From positions 137,188,171 through 137,252,170 of the forward strand of contig NC_084759.1 of NCBI RefSeq assembly GCF_028858725.1: a DNA stretch of 64,000 bases, read 5' to 3'. The translations under genes and the position numbers were made by a program. Below, one piece after another: positions 1 to 13,726 of the stretch. The DNA is from Colius striatus. Its lineage: Eukaryota > Chordata > Aves > Coliiformes > Coliidae. Position 1 is the stretch's first letter. Each line of letters starts with the position of its first letter. The notes beneath the pieces were generated by a model. It made no database searches. It was not told the origin of the DNA and worked only from the letters and a program-made list of their open reading frames with translations.

Positions 1-3000
1 TTTTAGTCTCAGTTACTTTAATGCCATTTGTGCTAACAGAAGTGCTTAATATATTGGGTAAATAATAAAATAAGATTGGTAAACTATTTGTCTCAGTGTC
101 ACTCCACAACAGACAGCTTTTGAATACTTGAACAACTACACTCTGTGCTTCTTTAATGGGAATCTAAACAGAAGAGGGGGGGAAAAAAATGTCTATAGAC
201 ATTCACAGAGAACTGGCAACAGGATCAACCAGGAAAAACTGGCATGGGAGGATTGCGTTTTCTCAGTACTTTTAACAAAGCAGTTTCTCTTTTTGTTGTA
301 AAATAATCAGAAGAGATACAGACACATCAGAAGATAGGTGAACAAGGCTTATCCTGTTAGGAAGGAATGTTTTGTCATTCTAATTTGGTAAGGTTGCACT
401 TGAACATTTAAAAGGTAGCTTCTAGAGCAGCTTCTTGTAGCTGGATTATAGAGTGGGAAGTGTAGAGTATATAACCTAGTCAAAGCTACAACTTGCTAAA
501 CTAACATCCCTGTAGTTTACTAAGGTAACAAAAATAGTCCTGCTAAATTAGCTCTAAACTTGCTTCTCTCCTTGCTCAGATTTTTAGCAGCTAAGCTGTC
601 CAGTTGGCTGCCTTGGACATGAACATTAAGAAAAGGGTTCTCAAATATAATCAAAGTCTCCACATAGTTAAAGATTATTTAATTCTATCTGTCAAGTGAG
701 ATGCTTTATTTTTTTCAAACCAGACAAGTTTTCTTCAAACATGAGTTACAAACATTGGTATAAAGAATCAGCAATAATATTGAATGTTGTAAGACTAGAT
801 ACAAAGTCATTTCAACAGTAAATGGTGTGATTTTTAACCACTGAAAGACAAAATGGCCCTATTTTTTTTATAATAGAATCCCATAAAAAATTGGCTATTG
901 ATCAGACAGTAGATTAAAACTATTCTTATTCTTTAAATATGGTAGCCTTCACTTTAAACCCAAGATATTCTGAAAAGTACCTGTCATTCAGATATCAGAA
1001 CATGGACCCATTTCTGAGAGGTTATAGTTTCACACATCTCTGTCAGCAAACCTGGGAGGTTTGGAGGGGCTGTTCTTCCTCTGACAAATGGTTTTAACCC
1101 TATACGGGTTAATTTTTCCAGGGAGAATATTGGCTGGGGTTCGTTTGCAAACCAATTTTCATGTGGCTTGTAAGAGTGGAATTTGACTTTGCTACTGAAG
1201 AGAGTGGAGATTGGCCACTCAATGTATGCAGAGGGGTATGAACAGGTACGGAGCATCTGCACAACATCCTCACAGGATCACAGCCCCGGGACCTGTGAGC
1301 TATGAAGGAGTTTCACAGCTTTATCCTGCAGGGTTTCAGGTTTGCTTTTCAGTCTTTTCTTATGTGCACTTAAAATGAGAAAGTCTAAAAAACACAGAAC
1401 AAGTCCTATCCAAAATTCCTCACTTTTCACCAGGAAAATCAAGAGCTAGGCCTAAGTGTGTCAGCAGCTTCAGGCTGGACAAATACTGGCCTATTTGTAG
1501 AGACCAACTTCAACTGGAACCTTTTTGTCTTAAAGCCTCACGGTGCACAGCTTTACCACTTCTTAGGCATGTCTCATAGTAGACTATTTAAATTTCTCAT
1601 TAAAATTTGGAGAAACAAAAGTAAATGTCAAAGTATGCATCTTATCTCATTTGTAATGTTGCACTGAGTTTATTTTTAAAGCCTTGAAACCAAGGAACCA
1701 AAAGAATGCTATGTTCTCTTTGAAGCACACATAAAGTGCACATATTAGAAAAAAATATTCTGAGTTGCTCCTAACCAAAAATTATTTACTGAAAAAGTTA
1801 GCAATAGACTTGGATATTCCAAGAATTGTTCAATTTCACAGGGGTAAGTGAATAAAAGATATAAAGAAAGGTCGTCGTCTTTCGCCTCTAGATTGGAGCC
1901 TAGTATGCTGTATTTTAATTTCTGTGACAGCTATATTGGCAATAACCAATCATCACAGGAAAACAGTGCCTCAGAACATACATAGCATTTTTTAAAAAAC
2001 CCACTACAGGACACTGGTTTTTAGAATTTACTGGGATTTTAATATTGATTGACTTTATCTTTAAAAAATGTATAATTTCATTTAAGAATTGTCACTGTAA
2101 GGCTTAATTCTTAAGGCTTAATACAAGACACTTGTATAGCAACATTAATATACAGAACATCTGAGAGCCATTTGGGTAGTTAAAAATTAGACTGCAGGGC
2201 AGAAGATATTCTTTAAAATAATAATAGTTTTGAGCATCCACTGTTTTTGTCAAAGAACTAGAAGAGATAACTCAGTTTTCCAGTGAAGTCTACCTCACAG
2301 GCATTAGCTGGGCACTTATGGCAAGACTGGGAGTACAGACGTACAAATGTCTGCTCCAAGTGACTGAGCAGGGAGTGGTGATTCAGCTTCAGTGTTACAC
2401 AGTCCAGACCTCCAGCAAGCCAAGCAAGCACTCCCTCTGAACCCAAAAAATCATTCAAGCAAAGCTTTTTGGAGGCTAATGTTTCAATAAAATGATGTAT
2501 ATGACAGAGTTTTGCTTCACCAAAGTACTCCAGATGGCTCTCTTAGGAAGCATTAAAGAGATGAAAAGAGGTAACGCTCCTAGGAGGTGGAGGATCCGCA
2601 GGACAGGTAGGAGCCTATTCCCCTTTCTTCTGCTAAGTGACGTGACTGGTGCCACAGTATCAGAAATGCTGCAAAGCCCACTAACTCCCACTCCTGTGTT
2701 TTAACTGGTGCATACCATTCAAAGATTAGGCTCCCTTCGAGGCCTTTCCTTCTGTAGTGCACAATTTAGTCATGAGTATCCACTAAATCTAGTTAAGTGT
2801 CAGTTTGAGATAGAACAGCCAGGGTTCTGCAAATTTCTTTTTCAAACAACTTCAGACTGTGCTCCTAAGGAACTGACAGACTGCAGCATTAAAGAAGCTC
2901 CTCTAACCTAATCAACTTTGTAAAAATCCACAGAAACATATGCCTGTATAACTTTGACCAAGAGCTCAGAGGTCTGTGTGATAAATAGTTTCCCACCCTC

Positions 3001-4403
3001 ACTGCAAATATACGCAAGAAAAAAAGAGTTAGAAAGAATAGCTTTATAGACCTGTCACACTAATCTTATCATTTTCATATAATGCAGTCAAATTCAAAAT
3101 AAATTTCAACACAGGCTGTTGGGAAACCAACTATAAAGCTTCTCTTTTTTTTTCATAAGAATTTTTAAGAGAAAAGAGAATAAAAGGAAAATGAAAATCA
3201 GTGTCTATGTTCTGCTTTGCAAACCTCCTCTTTTTAAAGCCTTTTTTCTCCATTTCTCTTTGCAAGAACAATAAATGCATTCTTTCACACCGGGAATTAA
3301 AAAGTATATTATTTATTGTAGTCAGGAGTTCCTTTCCCGGTATCCTGGATATGAGGTCATGCCATATCAACAACCAACAATAGGTATTGTTCCTCAAGTT
3401 TTAAGGAAGTTTCTGTACCCTGTTTCCTGAACACAATATGTAAACTAATACATACCAAAAAAAGGTGTTTCATATTATTCCAGGTACATTGGGTCCCCTC
3501 CATGCCAGCCTGCTAGCAATCTTTTTCCCAGAGTTGGAAGAGTAAATATATACTTGTGTTGATCCATTTGTGAATGGAAACAGGTACTTCCATCACAAAC
3601 CATATGAAAAGAGAACTCAAAGAAGCAAAACAATGTGTTTAATTTGGAAAAAGCTCTTTCTGCCTCTTGGCTGTTAAAATTGGCTGCCCTGATGGGTTCA
3701 TTCCTCAGATAAATCATCACTTATGTGGTGTACTTGATTAAGTAGGCTAAAAACTTCGAGCTTCATACACATCAGAAAAGCTGATGCTTATTATCACAGA
3801 ACAGCAATATCTCACAGAAAATAAGGCGCTGACTAAACTGAGTGAATGAACTGTGTCTTATTTCTTCACCAAAGCCTCAGGCCTAATATTCCTATACATA
3901 TATGCCTTGTTCTGCATAAAATTTATGGTTGTGCCAGAAAGATGGGGTGAACATCTCCAGCACACACAGAACACACATGAACCTTCTCTGAGTGCAAAGC
4001 CAGAGTATCCCAGCATGAATAAACACTGAAGACCTGACTTACAATTTCACCTCTTACAATGCTGCTGCCTTGCAATATTACCTGTTTCTGTCAGTGATGG
4101 CAAAATCTGTTGGATTTCTCTTTACTGTCACACAGCCTTCATCTTCTGGAGGAGGGACAAGGCACTTGCGCCAGTGTATCACTGTCATTTGCTAATCCTC
4201 CCAAAATGCTAGCCAGTGCTCAAGCCAAATGAATTAGGAGTGTCTCTGTGGGTCACACTGAATGCTTGCAATCTCAAATCAGTTCTGGCAGGATTCACTA
4301 CATGCAAAGGTATGTTAATTGCTTTCTGTAGTCCCCACACAACTGTTCCTCCTATGCAGCATCCCACCCATATATTCAAAAGTTAGCCATACCACAGTAA
4401 CAG
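1..4403. other. Intergenic AT-rich sequence, no gene recognised
   Basis: There is no recognisable coding exon, RNA gene or transposon here. Open frames are short (the longest is about 92 codons, minus strand, 984-1262) and lack family motifs. Codon use and base composition do not differ from the surrounding DNA. Only ordinary short A, T and G runs are present. Confidence 0.6.
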
Positions 4404-4710
4404 ACTCACAGAGGGTTTAACGTGGAAAGCAAACTCAGGTCATGTCATCCAAACCCCCTCATCAAGCAGTCACATACAGCATGTTGTCCAGGACCATGTC
4501 TAGCCAGGTTTACAATATCTCCAAGGATGAAGACTCAACAATCTCTCTGGGTACCCTATTCTACTGTTCAATCACCCTCACAGTAAAAAAAAAAAAAAAA
4601 GTGTTTTCTTATCTTTAAGTGGAATTTTCTGTGTTGCATTTTATGCCCATTGTCTCTTTTTCTGTCACTGGCCATAGCTGGGAAGAGACTGGTTCCAGTT
4701 TACTGAAGGA
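4404..4710 (-). mobile_element. Old CR1 LINE 3' fragment
   Basis: Read on the plus strand, this is a diverged reverse complement of a CR1 3' end. It contains the consensus-like run of words for 'tcatccaaacccc', 'aatatctccaaggatg', 'tctctgggtaccctatt', 'caccctcacagtaa' and 'tgcccattgtctctt' in the correct order. The copy is 5' truncated and interrupted by a 16-nt A run near 4587-4602. Divergence is clearly higher than in the copies at 12.0 and 57.0 kb, so it appears to be an older insertion. No open frame remains. Confidence 0.8.
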
Positions 4711-6959
4711 ATGAAGGTGTTGATTTTACTGCTACACTTCTGCTACACACCCATACATTTTCCCCCTGCCTGCTAAACTCTACCCCCTTGCGTGAGGTGC
4801 CACAGAGATGTCCACACTTCACATCCTGAAGACCCTGACACATCAATCTTCCTTATGGTGCTACAGGAGCACTACGGTGAGCACAGCTCATGAGAAGGAA
4901 AACAGAAGAATATCCCACAGTAGTAGTCTGAGCAGAATGCCCTAGATGCAAATTCCTCTCAGTGACATTCCTGCTTTACTTTGGGGAACTTCATTGAGAC
5001 CTCTGCTTCCAGGTACCAGTAATCATGGTAAGCCTCTGCCCTCAGTTCTCCCAGTTAATCCCAGTTTAATCACTGCTACGTTTACACTGCAACGCTCTAG
5101 GAAAGGAGTCTGCTTTCTGGTGAGGATTGATGACTGTGATCTGAACCTTGAAATGGGACAAGAAATAAAGACGTGATAAAGACATTAACAATGTATGGTT
5201 TAAAATATCAAGGCTGGGCAAGCCAATTAGGACTGAACAGAAAATAAGCTAAATCTTTTCCCACAACTCTAATCCTTTCTGTAGGATTTGAAAGAGAATA
5301 AAAAGCTGCTACTGCATTAAAAGTTACTTTCATGGTCATTTTTATGTTTTTATACTAATACTCATGCTCCTGCCAGGAGAAAACTGAAAGAGCTGAAACA
5401 CCTCACAGCCTTTCCTGTGAGATTTACAGACTAATTTTACAGATCTAACAATTTTGAATTATTGGGATAGGATTCAAATGAGCTTCTAAATTTGAGAGAA
5501 TGTCTCTGAGTCCAATACGAGATCATTACTATTTTAATTTCTCTCAGCCCTATAGGAGCCACAGTATATTGTTGTGCTTTTACTGTGTGTCCTATTTAAA
5601 GCTTTAATGCTGCCTCTTAGATCTTTTATTTCCAAGCAATCTGTTCAATTACTACCAGTGTCCAACTGACTCTACTGACTGCTGCTATTCTCAGAGCATG
5701 AAATCCTAAGTGAGCTTGGAAGAGCAGAGCGAGGGCAAGCAGAGATATGTAAAACCCAGTGAAGTCAGGGATGGTTTCTTTCTACTTTAGCTGCACTCCC
5801 ATGTAAGATTTCAGGGAACTTAACAACAGACAACAGGTGAGAAAACTGAGGAAGGGAGATGAACAAAGGAAGACTCACACAGGAAGATGAGACCATGTCT
5901 CACTGCCAACAGCCTCTTCAGTCCTATAACACGGTATACCCTCTCAAACATCTGCTCAGGAAGCCCCATGGTCAGGACTGCAGTCTCTAGAACAATCCAG
6001 GAAAGACATTTTAATGTAAAAAATTACTCTCTTCAGCATCAAAATTATGCCAAGGGTCTCTCTATTCGTCCTAACAAAACTGGATGAACAAAAAGCACCT
6101 TAAAGGCATCTCCTCTGTCCTTGAACTGAACTTCCTAGTTCTAGCCCATCAGGGTAGTGCTGAATTTTAAACAAAACATTTAATTGGCCATTTTCTCAGT
6201 CCATCCGAAAGTGGAAGGAAAGAAATCATCAGTGTTAATAATCAAAACCTACACAAAGAGAAAGTTTAATACATATATATGAATTGTGCCCTTGTAGACA
6301 AGTTTGCTGCTATCAATTGCTCCCTGGCAATGAATAACGAATTAACCTTCTGATCATCAGCAGCTATGATTTTACTCTGTGTATGTCAAGAATTCCATTC
6401 CAAAAGGCAATGAGGACCTGAATCTGCAAACATTTTGTAACACTTGAAATTTTGACCCTAAATATATATTACTTAACCCTCATGATTCCATCTTATTTGA
6501 GAATTACTTTAATGGAGTAGCTTTAGAGTGTCTGTGAATGTGGGTGTTTGTGGTATTAGTGTGTATGTTTGAAAAAAATATCTATGTTAATACAGACATT
6601 TCTCAAGTGTAAATGTTGAAGTTAAGGAAATTAACTTAGAAATGCAAAGAAAATATACTTGTTCTAGTCTTCGTTAATGTATTCTTTTCATTGCAGGTTT
6701 TAAGTAACAAAAACCTTAATCTTACTAACTTAAAACCATATGTATTTTTTAACATTTAGCAAAAAAAAAAAAACCAAAAAAATCTTGGGGACCTCAACTT
6801 AGAAACTGTATTTTTACATAGACTTTGAAAAGCAAAAATATTCCAAAGGAAAAACGTTAAAGAATAAGTAACTTCTCCATTTTTGCACTGCTTCCACAAG
6901 CCTCATCACCATGCATACACACAAGTGCACACACACACATATATGTACTCATGAATGTG

Positions 6960-6962
<3 letters not shown>
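4711..6962. other. Intergenic sequence, no gene recognised
   Basis: I see no exon or repeat family apart from A-rich patches near 6764-6781 and a CA/TA-rich lead-in to the microsatellite that follows. The open frames (up to 76 codons, 4946-5176 plus) show no family motif. Confidence 0.6.

Positions 6963-7000
<38 letters not shown>
6963..7000. repeat. (CA)19 microsatellite
   Basis: Nineteen uninterrupted AC units are visible. They are preceded at about 6918-6960 by a broken CA/TA-rich stretch, which suggests a longer ancestral dinucleotide tract. It is a likely polymorphic marker. Confidence 0.95.
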
Positions 7001-7005
<5 letters not shown>

Positions 7006-8484
7006 AAGGACTGACTGGCACCTGAAAGCAGCTATTCCATTCAAGAAACATTACAATGAAAACCTATAGAAAAAGAAGACTGCAAGTGAACTAGAGCTCT
7101 GGGCTTAGAAAGGCATTTTTAAATATTTTCCATTCAGCTATTAATATTGTATTAAAAAAATAATAGTTTTAGCTCAAATTCCCATGTTTCAAAGCTCACA
7201 CAGCTCTAACACTGAGGTTATCTTGTTTGGCATGAGAACAGCTCATGTCTACATTAAAGCTGGAAGCTTAGAAGTGACATAAACAGGCCTTTTTCTATAA
7301 AGATAAAAGGCTAAGCTTTAAAGAATTTTATATTTATAGATAAACGTTTCCATAGTAATCATTACAGTGAAACTTGCTAGTGTCAGCAATCCTTTGCATA
7401 CAAAAATGGCTTATATTCAAATTAGCAGGAATCACAGAATCAGATCCCAGCTGCTACCTGAAAGAAGGGCTTACAGGAAAAGTGGGAATGGGGGCTTCTG
7501 GGGTGGGCAATTGCACTTGTTTTGGTCACTTTTGACTACTTTCTGCCCCATATGCTGGTACATAGAATCAGACATACGTTGTAAGACGCAATAGTGCAAC
7601 ACACAAAAACAATTTAGGAGATTCAAGTGTCATTTTCCATCTCTAATTTTTAAGCTGCAATGTTATATGTACAGACAAATTAAAAAGTGTAGGACAGGCA
7701 ACAGTAGAAAGCCGGTCAGGTGCTGACAGTATGGTTTTCCCCTCACCTATTCCCTGCAACTTGAATTCTTTAACAATATCGTACAAACTAAATCCCTGCT
7801 TTGGGAAGACATCCATTTTGTGTTACTTAGAGTGAAATCTCTTTTCCATACCCCTCAGTGAAGCAGGATTTCCCCTCTGGTGCTCAGCAAAGGTCTATAG
7901 AAGTATTATCCCACTAATGAGCCTTGCTGGATCAGGACTGTCTTCTTATTACATTCCCTGCAACAGGCAGACTAGCATTTAAAATGATGGAAGTTATTTA
8001 AAGCAATGAAGCTACAGTAATCATGTAAGATAAGACTCAAACTGGATGTTTCTGGAGGTTTCTACAATGCCCTGAAGTCAATTAGTTTTTAATTAAAAAA
8101 AAAAAAAAAGTGACATGAAGGCTTTCAGTCTATGAATTTTTAAAGCATCACTAGTTAATTAAACAAAAGAAGGAAAATATCACCCTCCTGTTTTTTATAG
8201 GTGGGAAGATGAAGAAGAAGAGAGGTGAAGTGACTTACTCGGGGACAGCATGGAAAGTCAGTAGTGCCTGGCACAGGACCAAGCCTCCTCACTCTAAGAT
8301 TACATCCTACTCACTCCTTGAAGTCCTGAAGAGGGGAAAAGAAAAATAGCTAAGAGAGCTGTTCAGCTTTGAAATGAGAACGCTGTGTGTGTGAGCCCAC
8401 AGGCGTATGAACATATGCCATGAGAGAGATGCAATACTCCCTGATCAGCAATAATAAAAACCTGCCTACTCCACCTTTGTTCTT
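7001..8484. other. Intergenic sequence, no gene recognised
   Basis: This stretch is AT-rich, with a poly(A) run near 8095-8109. No coding or RNA gene is recognisable. Confidence 0.6.
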
Positions 8485-8556
8485 TAAAAAAAATAAAAGG
8501 CAAACCAGAGAGGGGAGTAATAAAAAAAATAAAAGGCAAACCAGGGAGGGGAGTAA
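8485..8556. repeat. 36-bp tandem duplication
   Basis: Two head-to-tail 36-bp units (8485-8520 and 8521-8556) each begin with T, eight A and T, and then read AAAAGGCAAACCAG. They differ at a single position (AGAGAGGGG against AGGGAGGGG). The duplication is recent, or conserved between copies. It also inflates the chance minus-strand open frame across 8350-8685. Confidence 0.93.
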
Positions 8557-11500
8557 GTCTGAGTGGTATGCAATTAATATACAAATGTTTCCATTGTAAC
8601 CAGCGTACCAATACCTGTCACTGTCAGCACCTCCTTCCAGAGAGGGCTCGCTCGCTGTTTCTCTTGGCATGTGGCACTCTGACACTCACAAGAGATTACT
8701 TTCATAAGGTGCTCCATATGCACATTCAATAGCCATTTTACCCAGGTTTTTGTGATATCTTTGGAGACATATATCCAGTTGTTTGGCTCCTGCAAAGCTA
8801 CTGAAGTCTGGGACTCAGCTGGCAGAAAAGTAGCCTCCAATAAATAATGAAACTCTCTCGGACGGGTAGATGTTTGTGTTAACACCTAGCAGAAGGGAGG
8901 GATCAGGGCCGGGAAGAGTGGCCACACTTCAAAGAGGTTGCCCCTGGCAGGCGTGGGCGCCCCACAGCCAGACGGTGCTGCCTGCGGTTGGCAAGCTCTG
9001 CTGGAGCCATGGCTGCCTTGGCTTGGCTTGGCTTGGCTGCCAGCAGCTCCCAGCAGCTCAGCAGGACAGCTCGTGGCTGGCCCGTGTTCTCAGGTGCTGT
9101 CATGGAGCATTAGAGCCCGTGTTAAGTAGAGAATGAGATGAGAAATGCTAAAAGAAAGTGAAGGGCCTAATTCTTAGTTGAATTACTTCTTTAAAAAACA
9201 TCATGTCCTGTGTGTTGTGCTACACCAACTGCCTCACTTGCACAACTGTCTCTTTCAAAACAGTTGTTTTCAAATCTGTTTTGGCACACAGGCTCCTGGT
9301 GATGCAGCTTAGATTTTTATCCTCATCAGAAGTGTCTAAGTGGAGATATGCACAGCAGGCTGCCTCCATTGAAATACCAGTTTTTCCTACGAGATGTTCA
9401 GCAGGAAACCTGAAGCATTTCTTCTCCATTGTGCTCCTTATATCTCCCATGTAACTGAGGATCCAAACACCAGAGAGGGAGGATAGAGTTGCTGTGCAAT
9501 TGTAGCACTTAAATAATTTGACCTGAGCCAAGAGCTGGGGAAGTCAGCAAGCTTTGGATCAAGTTCTACCACTGGACAGCAATGCTAATTGTGTTTTTTG
9601 CATTTCTGCAGCACATGACATCCCAGCATGTGATTTTTTGCAGGCATCAGTTAAGACCCACAGGTTTCTGCTGAGGAAGAAAACCAGCCATTTTATAGAA
9701 GAGGAATATATGCTAAGGCAAATCTTTCACTGTGGGCTGCTTAGCAGGTTATAAACAAAAATCTATGAACTCTTAGTTCTTGCTGCACTTCCACTCTCAG
9801 TGGCCACCTATTATTCAAATCCATGGTGGATGTCAAAGCTCTCTCTTCTCGCAGTTCTCTCTGAAGCCATTCCTCCCTAACATACACATTCTGAGAACTA
9901 CCTGCCTTTCTGTCTGTAACTATGGCTATCTTGTCAGTGCACATCAATAGCTTCCAGATTCATACTGCAGATGCAACTGTACACAACTTCTGTGAGTATA
10001 TGCACATACACTTACAAATTAGACCTCTGTTCCCCAGCCATTATTTATCACACAGTAGGGTCTGATAGACCACTGGTTCCTCTCAATTGCTTCAAACAGG
10101 AAATAAATGCAATTACCTGCTCTGTCTGTTGGCAAATGGTGATTTTTTTGCGTTGTTGTATTAGTTCTGTGTGGATGTGCGCATGAGCATGTGTGTCAGA
10201 GGGACATAACTTAGGAGAAGAGCAGGCACTTGAGTTAAATATCCTGAGATTCTACTCTCATCTCTTGTTATTGTGAGCTTTATGAAACATATTCTGCACT
10301 GAAATTTTCCGTGTGTGGTCTCAATAACACAGAAAACTTGAGAGAAAGTCTGCTTAGACATTTTATGTTGCAAGAGTAAGATGGAAAACACTTCAAATGT
10401 CATTAAAAAAAAAAAAGCCAAAATTAGAAACTTCAAATGCACTTTCCTTAAGCTTTTACGGTCCCTATTGAAAAAACAACGTCTGAGGCAAGCTGGCCAA
10501 GGGGTTTTTGAATGACCACATTTGCAGATGCCGATTATAAAAAAACTATGCCGTTCACATTCTAGAATATTTCAGGACTCTCAGATAACATTTCAAGGGA
10601 GTTAAATGGACTTATTTCACCACTCATTTTTGATGGAGACATGCATAATTAGGATAGGACAGGATAACGAAATGCTCAACTGCTCTGAAATGCCATCTTT
10701 AATGATCTGAATAAGAAGTGAGCCAATATATAACTTTGTAGTGGCAGAAATGCCAGGAGTATCCCACTCAAATACAGGGAAAGATGCAATTCCCCCTTAT
10801 GTTCTTTCTATTTCTTGATTTTTCCAGCTCTTTTTTTTCCCTCCCCATGAATTGCCTGTCACCCCCACCATCCTCCTTCACCTTCCCACACAGATCCTTT
10901 TTTGTAAGTAGCTGTGGAATGTTCCAGCTACACTGTAAGTTAATGCAGTGCAATAGAGGGAGAGGCAACATCAGGGAGTCAGAGCTTTGAAAAGTTAAGG
11001 GGCTGAGTCTCTGGCTTCAGTTCAATCGATAATCGCTGCGCATCTGGCCCCACGTTTCTCCTGCACAATTAACTCAGCTACGTTGCGCATACCTTGTCTT
11101 TTACATCAATTTGCAAAAAGTAAATGTACTGTTTGCAACGCTGAGTCCTAATCGTGCAGGATGGTGAAAAAAAAGTCTCACTGACTACAGGCAAAGAGGG
11201 ATTCAATACAATGGGCCCAAACAGACCCTGGGTTACTAACCTTTCATGTGCAATGCACCTTGAGATAAGCTAACAGTTGCAGTAGGAGCCTTTTTTCCCT
11301 TGTATGACAACTTCAGGCCCTGCTGGGAAGAAAACATCCACTGCTAGCAGGGTTGAAAACTGGGTAAATAATATAAAAATTAAAAGTGCAGATGAATGGG
11401 GCTGGGCTGCTTCATTCTGTCATAGTTTTGAGAAACCAACTAATTAGACAAGTGCAAGACACTGCCCACATGCCACAATAGCTACCGCAGTGTAACTGTG

Positions 11501-12045
11501 GAGTAATGTTGGCTGCAAAATAAGTAGTTTTCTCCCACTCCAGAAATGCCCCCAGTCCTTACAGAGGCACAAGTATGGAGGAACTTTATGTTCTCCCAGT
11601 TATGCTTCCATCTACACAGAGCAGGCTAAAGCAGCATAGATAGCGCTGGAAGTGCTCAAGGCACAGGCTTTTCAAGCCCTCCCTTCACTTTTCTTAAAAT
11701 CACTAATCTAAATGTCAATCACCCTAAAACCTTACTGGTGTAAAATTAAAGCTGTACAACTAATTGCACCTCAAAGAACCTGACCAAGGTTCAAAATAAA
11801 TTGGTTTCTCAAAATGTTTCCTTGCTTTCTCTCAGTCCCAACTCAGGCCATGAAACTGATACAGCAGAAAGTCAGCAAGGCTGACCAAGTTCCTTCCTGA
11901 CTGGAGCAGCTTTCCTCCCTCTCACTTTCCTGTGAGCCAGCAGCAGTGACAGTACTAGGTTTCCTACAGCTCCCTGGCAGGACAGTGCCACCAGCCTTCT
12001 AGTGAGGCTGAGCAGCCCCTAAGCCATAGTTTCCATAGCCAGGAA
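8557..12045. other. Intergenic sequence with a small GC-rich islet
   Basis: This is mostly AT-rich DNA without recognisable genes. Positions about 8885-9120 are distinctly GC-rich with eight CpGs and contain four CTTGG units at 9017-9036. The remaining open frames of about 100 codons (for example 8574-8885 and 9220-9531, both minus) have no recognised motif and no splice context that I can support. Confidence 0.55.
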
Positions 12046-12046
12046 A

Positions 12047-12433
12047 GTGAAGGAAAATAAGAAGGAGTTTTTCAGGTACACTGGCAGCAAAAGGAAGATG
12101 AGGGGGAATGTGGGCCCGCTACTGAACAAAGAGGGTGCCCTGGTGACAGAGGATGCAGAGAAGGCCAAACTACTGAATGCCTTATTTGCTTCAGTCTTTA
12201 CAGCCAAGGATGGCCTTTGGGAAGCCCAGTCCAGCAAGGATAGTAGGATGGCCTGGACAGCAGAGGACTTGCCCTGGGTGGAAGAGGAAGTGGTTAAAGA
12301 CTTGTTGGCCAAGCTTATAACTCCTAAGTCAACAGGTCCTGATAAGATGCATCCTAGAGTACTGAGGGAGCAGGCTGATGTGATTGCTAAGCCTCTCTCA
12401 TTTTCAAACAATCATGGAGGACAGGCGAGGTGA
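12047..12433 (+). pseudogene. CR1 ORF2 remnant, segment N-terminal to the RT domain
   Basis: The frame of 128 codons includes the conserved CR1 linker between endonuclease and RT. It shows KEFFRYTGSKRK at the start, EKAKLLNALFASVFTAKDG in the middle, and DLLAKLITPKSTGPDKMHPR before RT block 0/1. It leaves frame near 12425 through a small indel, and the RT core continues in the next frame with a few bases of overlap. The ATG is only the first internal methionine and not a real start, because the true ORF2 start is lost with the 5' truncation. Confidence 0.85.
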
Positions 12434-13197
12434 CTGAGAACTGGAAAAAGGCCAGTGTCACTCCAGTCTTCAAAAAGGGCAGGAAGAATGACCCAGGATA
12501 CTACAGGCCAGTCAGCCTCACCTCCATCCCTGGAAAGGTGATGGAACAAATCCTGAATGTAGTCACTAAACATGTGAAGGAAAAGATGGTTATCAGAGGG
12601 AGTCAACATGGATTCACCAAAGGGAAATCCTGTTTGACCAACCTGATAGCCTTCAATGAGTGCATAACCAACTGGCTAGATGAGGGGAGAGCAGCAGATA
12701 TCATCTCCCTTGACTTCAGGAAGGCTTTTGACACTGTCTCCCATAACATCCTCATCAGAAAGCTCAGGCAGGGTGTCTTGGATGAGTGGACAGTGAGATG
12801 GTTTGAGAACTGTCTGAATGAGAGAGCCCAGAGGGTGATGGTCAACGGCATGGAATTGGATTGGAGGCCTGTGGCCAGTGTGGTTCCAGAGGGATCGGTT
12901 CTGGGGCCAGTCTTCAACATCTTCATCAACGACCTGGATGAGGGGACAGAGTGTACCCTCAGTACGTTCGCTGATGACACCGAAGTGGGAGGACTGGCTG
13001 ATTCCCCAGTAGGCTGTGCTGCCATTCAGCGGGATCTCAGCCGGCTTGAGAGTTGGGCAGAGAGGAACCTCATGAGGTTCAACAAGGACAAGTGCAGAGT
13101 CCTGCATCTGGGAAGGAACAACCCCATGCACCAGTACAGGCTGGGGTTGACCTGCTGCAGAGCAGCTCTGCAGAGAAGACCTGGGAGTCCTGATTGA
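12430..13197 (+). pseudogene. CR1 ORF2 remnant, reverse-transcriptase core
   Basis: The frame of 255 codons carries ordered RT motifs: [20 protein letters not shown] near residues 11-30, [14 protein letters not shown] in the palm, [18 protein letters not shown], and the catalytic FADD box at residues 180-183 (nucleotides 12967-12978). The GSVLGP block is one residue shorter than the usual GPVLFN form, an apparent codon deletion. The frame ends in tandem stops (TGA TAA) at 13195-13200, and the thumb-side sequence resumes in another frame at 13211. In an intact element this enzyme makes cDNA at the nicked target site. Here it is a broken fossil. Confidence 0.92.
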
Positions 13198-13210
13198 TAA
13201 TGAACTAACC

Positions 13211-13726
13211 ATGAGCCAGCAATGTGACCTGGGATGCATCAAGAAGAGTGTGGCCAGCAAGTCAAGGGAGTACTCTGCCCTGGTGAGGCCTCATCTGGAG
13301 TACTGTGTCCAGTTCTGGGCTCCTCAGCTCAAGAGGGACAGAGAACTTCTGGAGAGAGTCCAGCACAGGGCCACCAAGATGATCAGGGGACTGGAGCATC
13401 TTCCTTATGAAGAAATGCTGCAGGAAGTGGAGTTGTTTAGTCTAGAGAAAAGGAGATTGAGGGGGGATCTCATTAATATTTACAAGTATATAAATGGTGG
13501 ATGTCAGGAGGCTGGGACATCCTTTTCTTCTCTTGTAGCTAGCAATAGGACAAGGGGTAATGAGATGAAGCTGGAACACAAAAAGTTCCATTTAGATATC
13601 AGAAAAAACTATTTCACTGTGAGAGAGACGGAGCACTGGCACAGGCTGCCCAGGGAGGGTGTGGAGGTTCCTTCCTTGGAGGTCTTCAAAACCTGCCTGG
13701 ACAAGTTCATATGCAACCTGATCTAG
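13211..13726 (+). pseudogene. CR1 ORF2 remnant, C-terminal domain
   Basis: This 171-codon frame matches the CR1 pol C-terminus: [54 protein letters not shown], and the end [17 protein letters not shown]. Compared with the usual CR1 arrangement, residues between MSQQC and LGCIK are missing (the CR1 alanine/lysine-rich AAKKAN segment), as is the short hydrophobic stretch before YSALVRP. This implies two internal deletions in addition to the frameshifts. The natural ORF2 stop (TAG, 13724-13726) precedes the short 3' UTR. Confidence 0.92.

Noticed and set aside
12019..13260. Minus-strand frames of 130, 140 and 194 codons opposite the CR1 copy
   Set aside because: They are antisense shadows of the transposon's RT frame.
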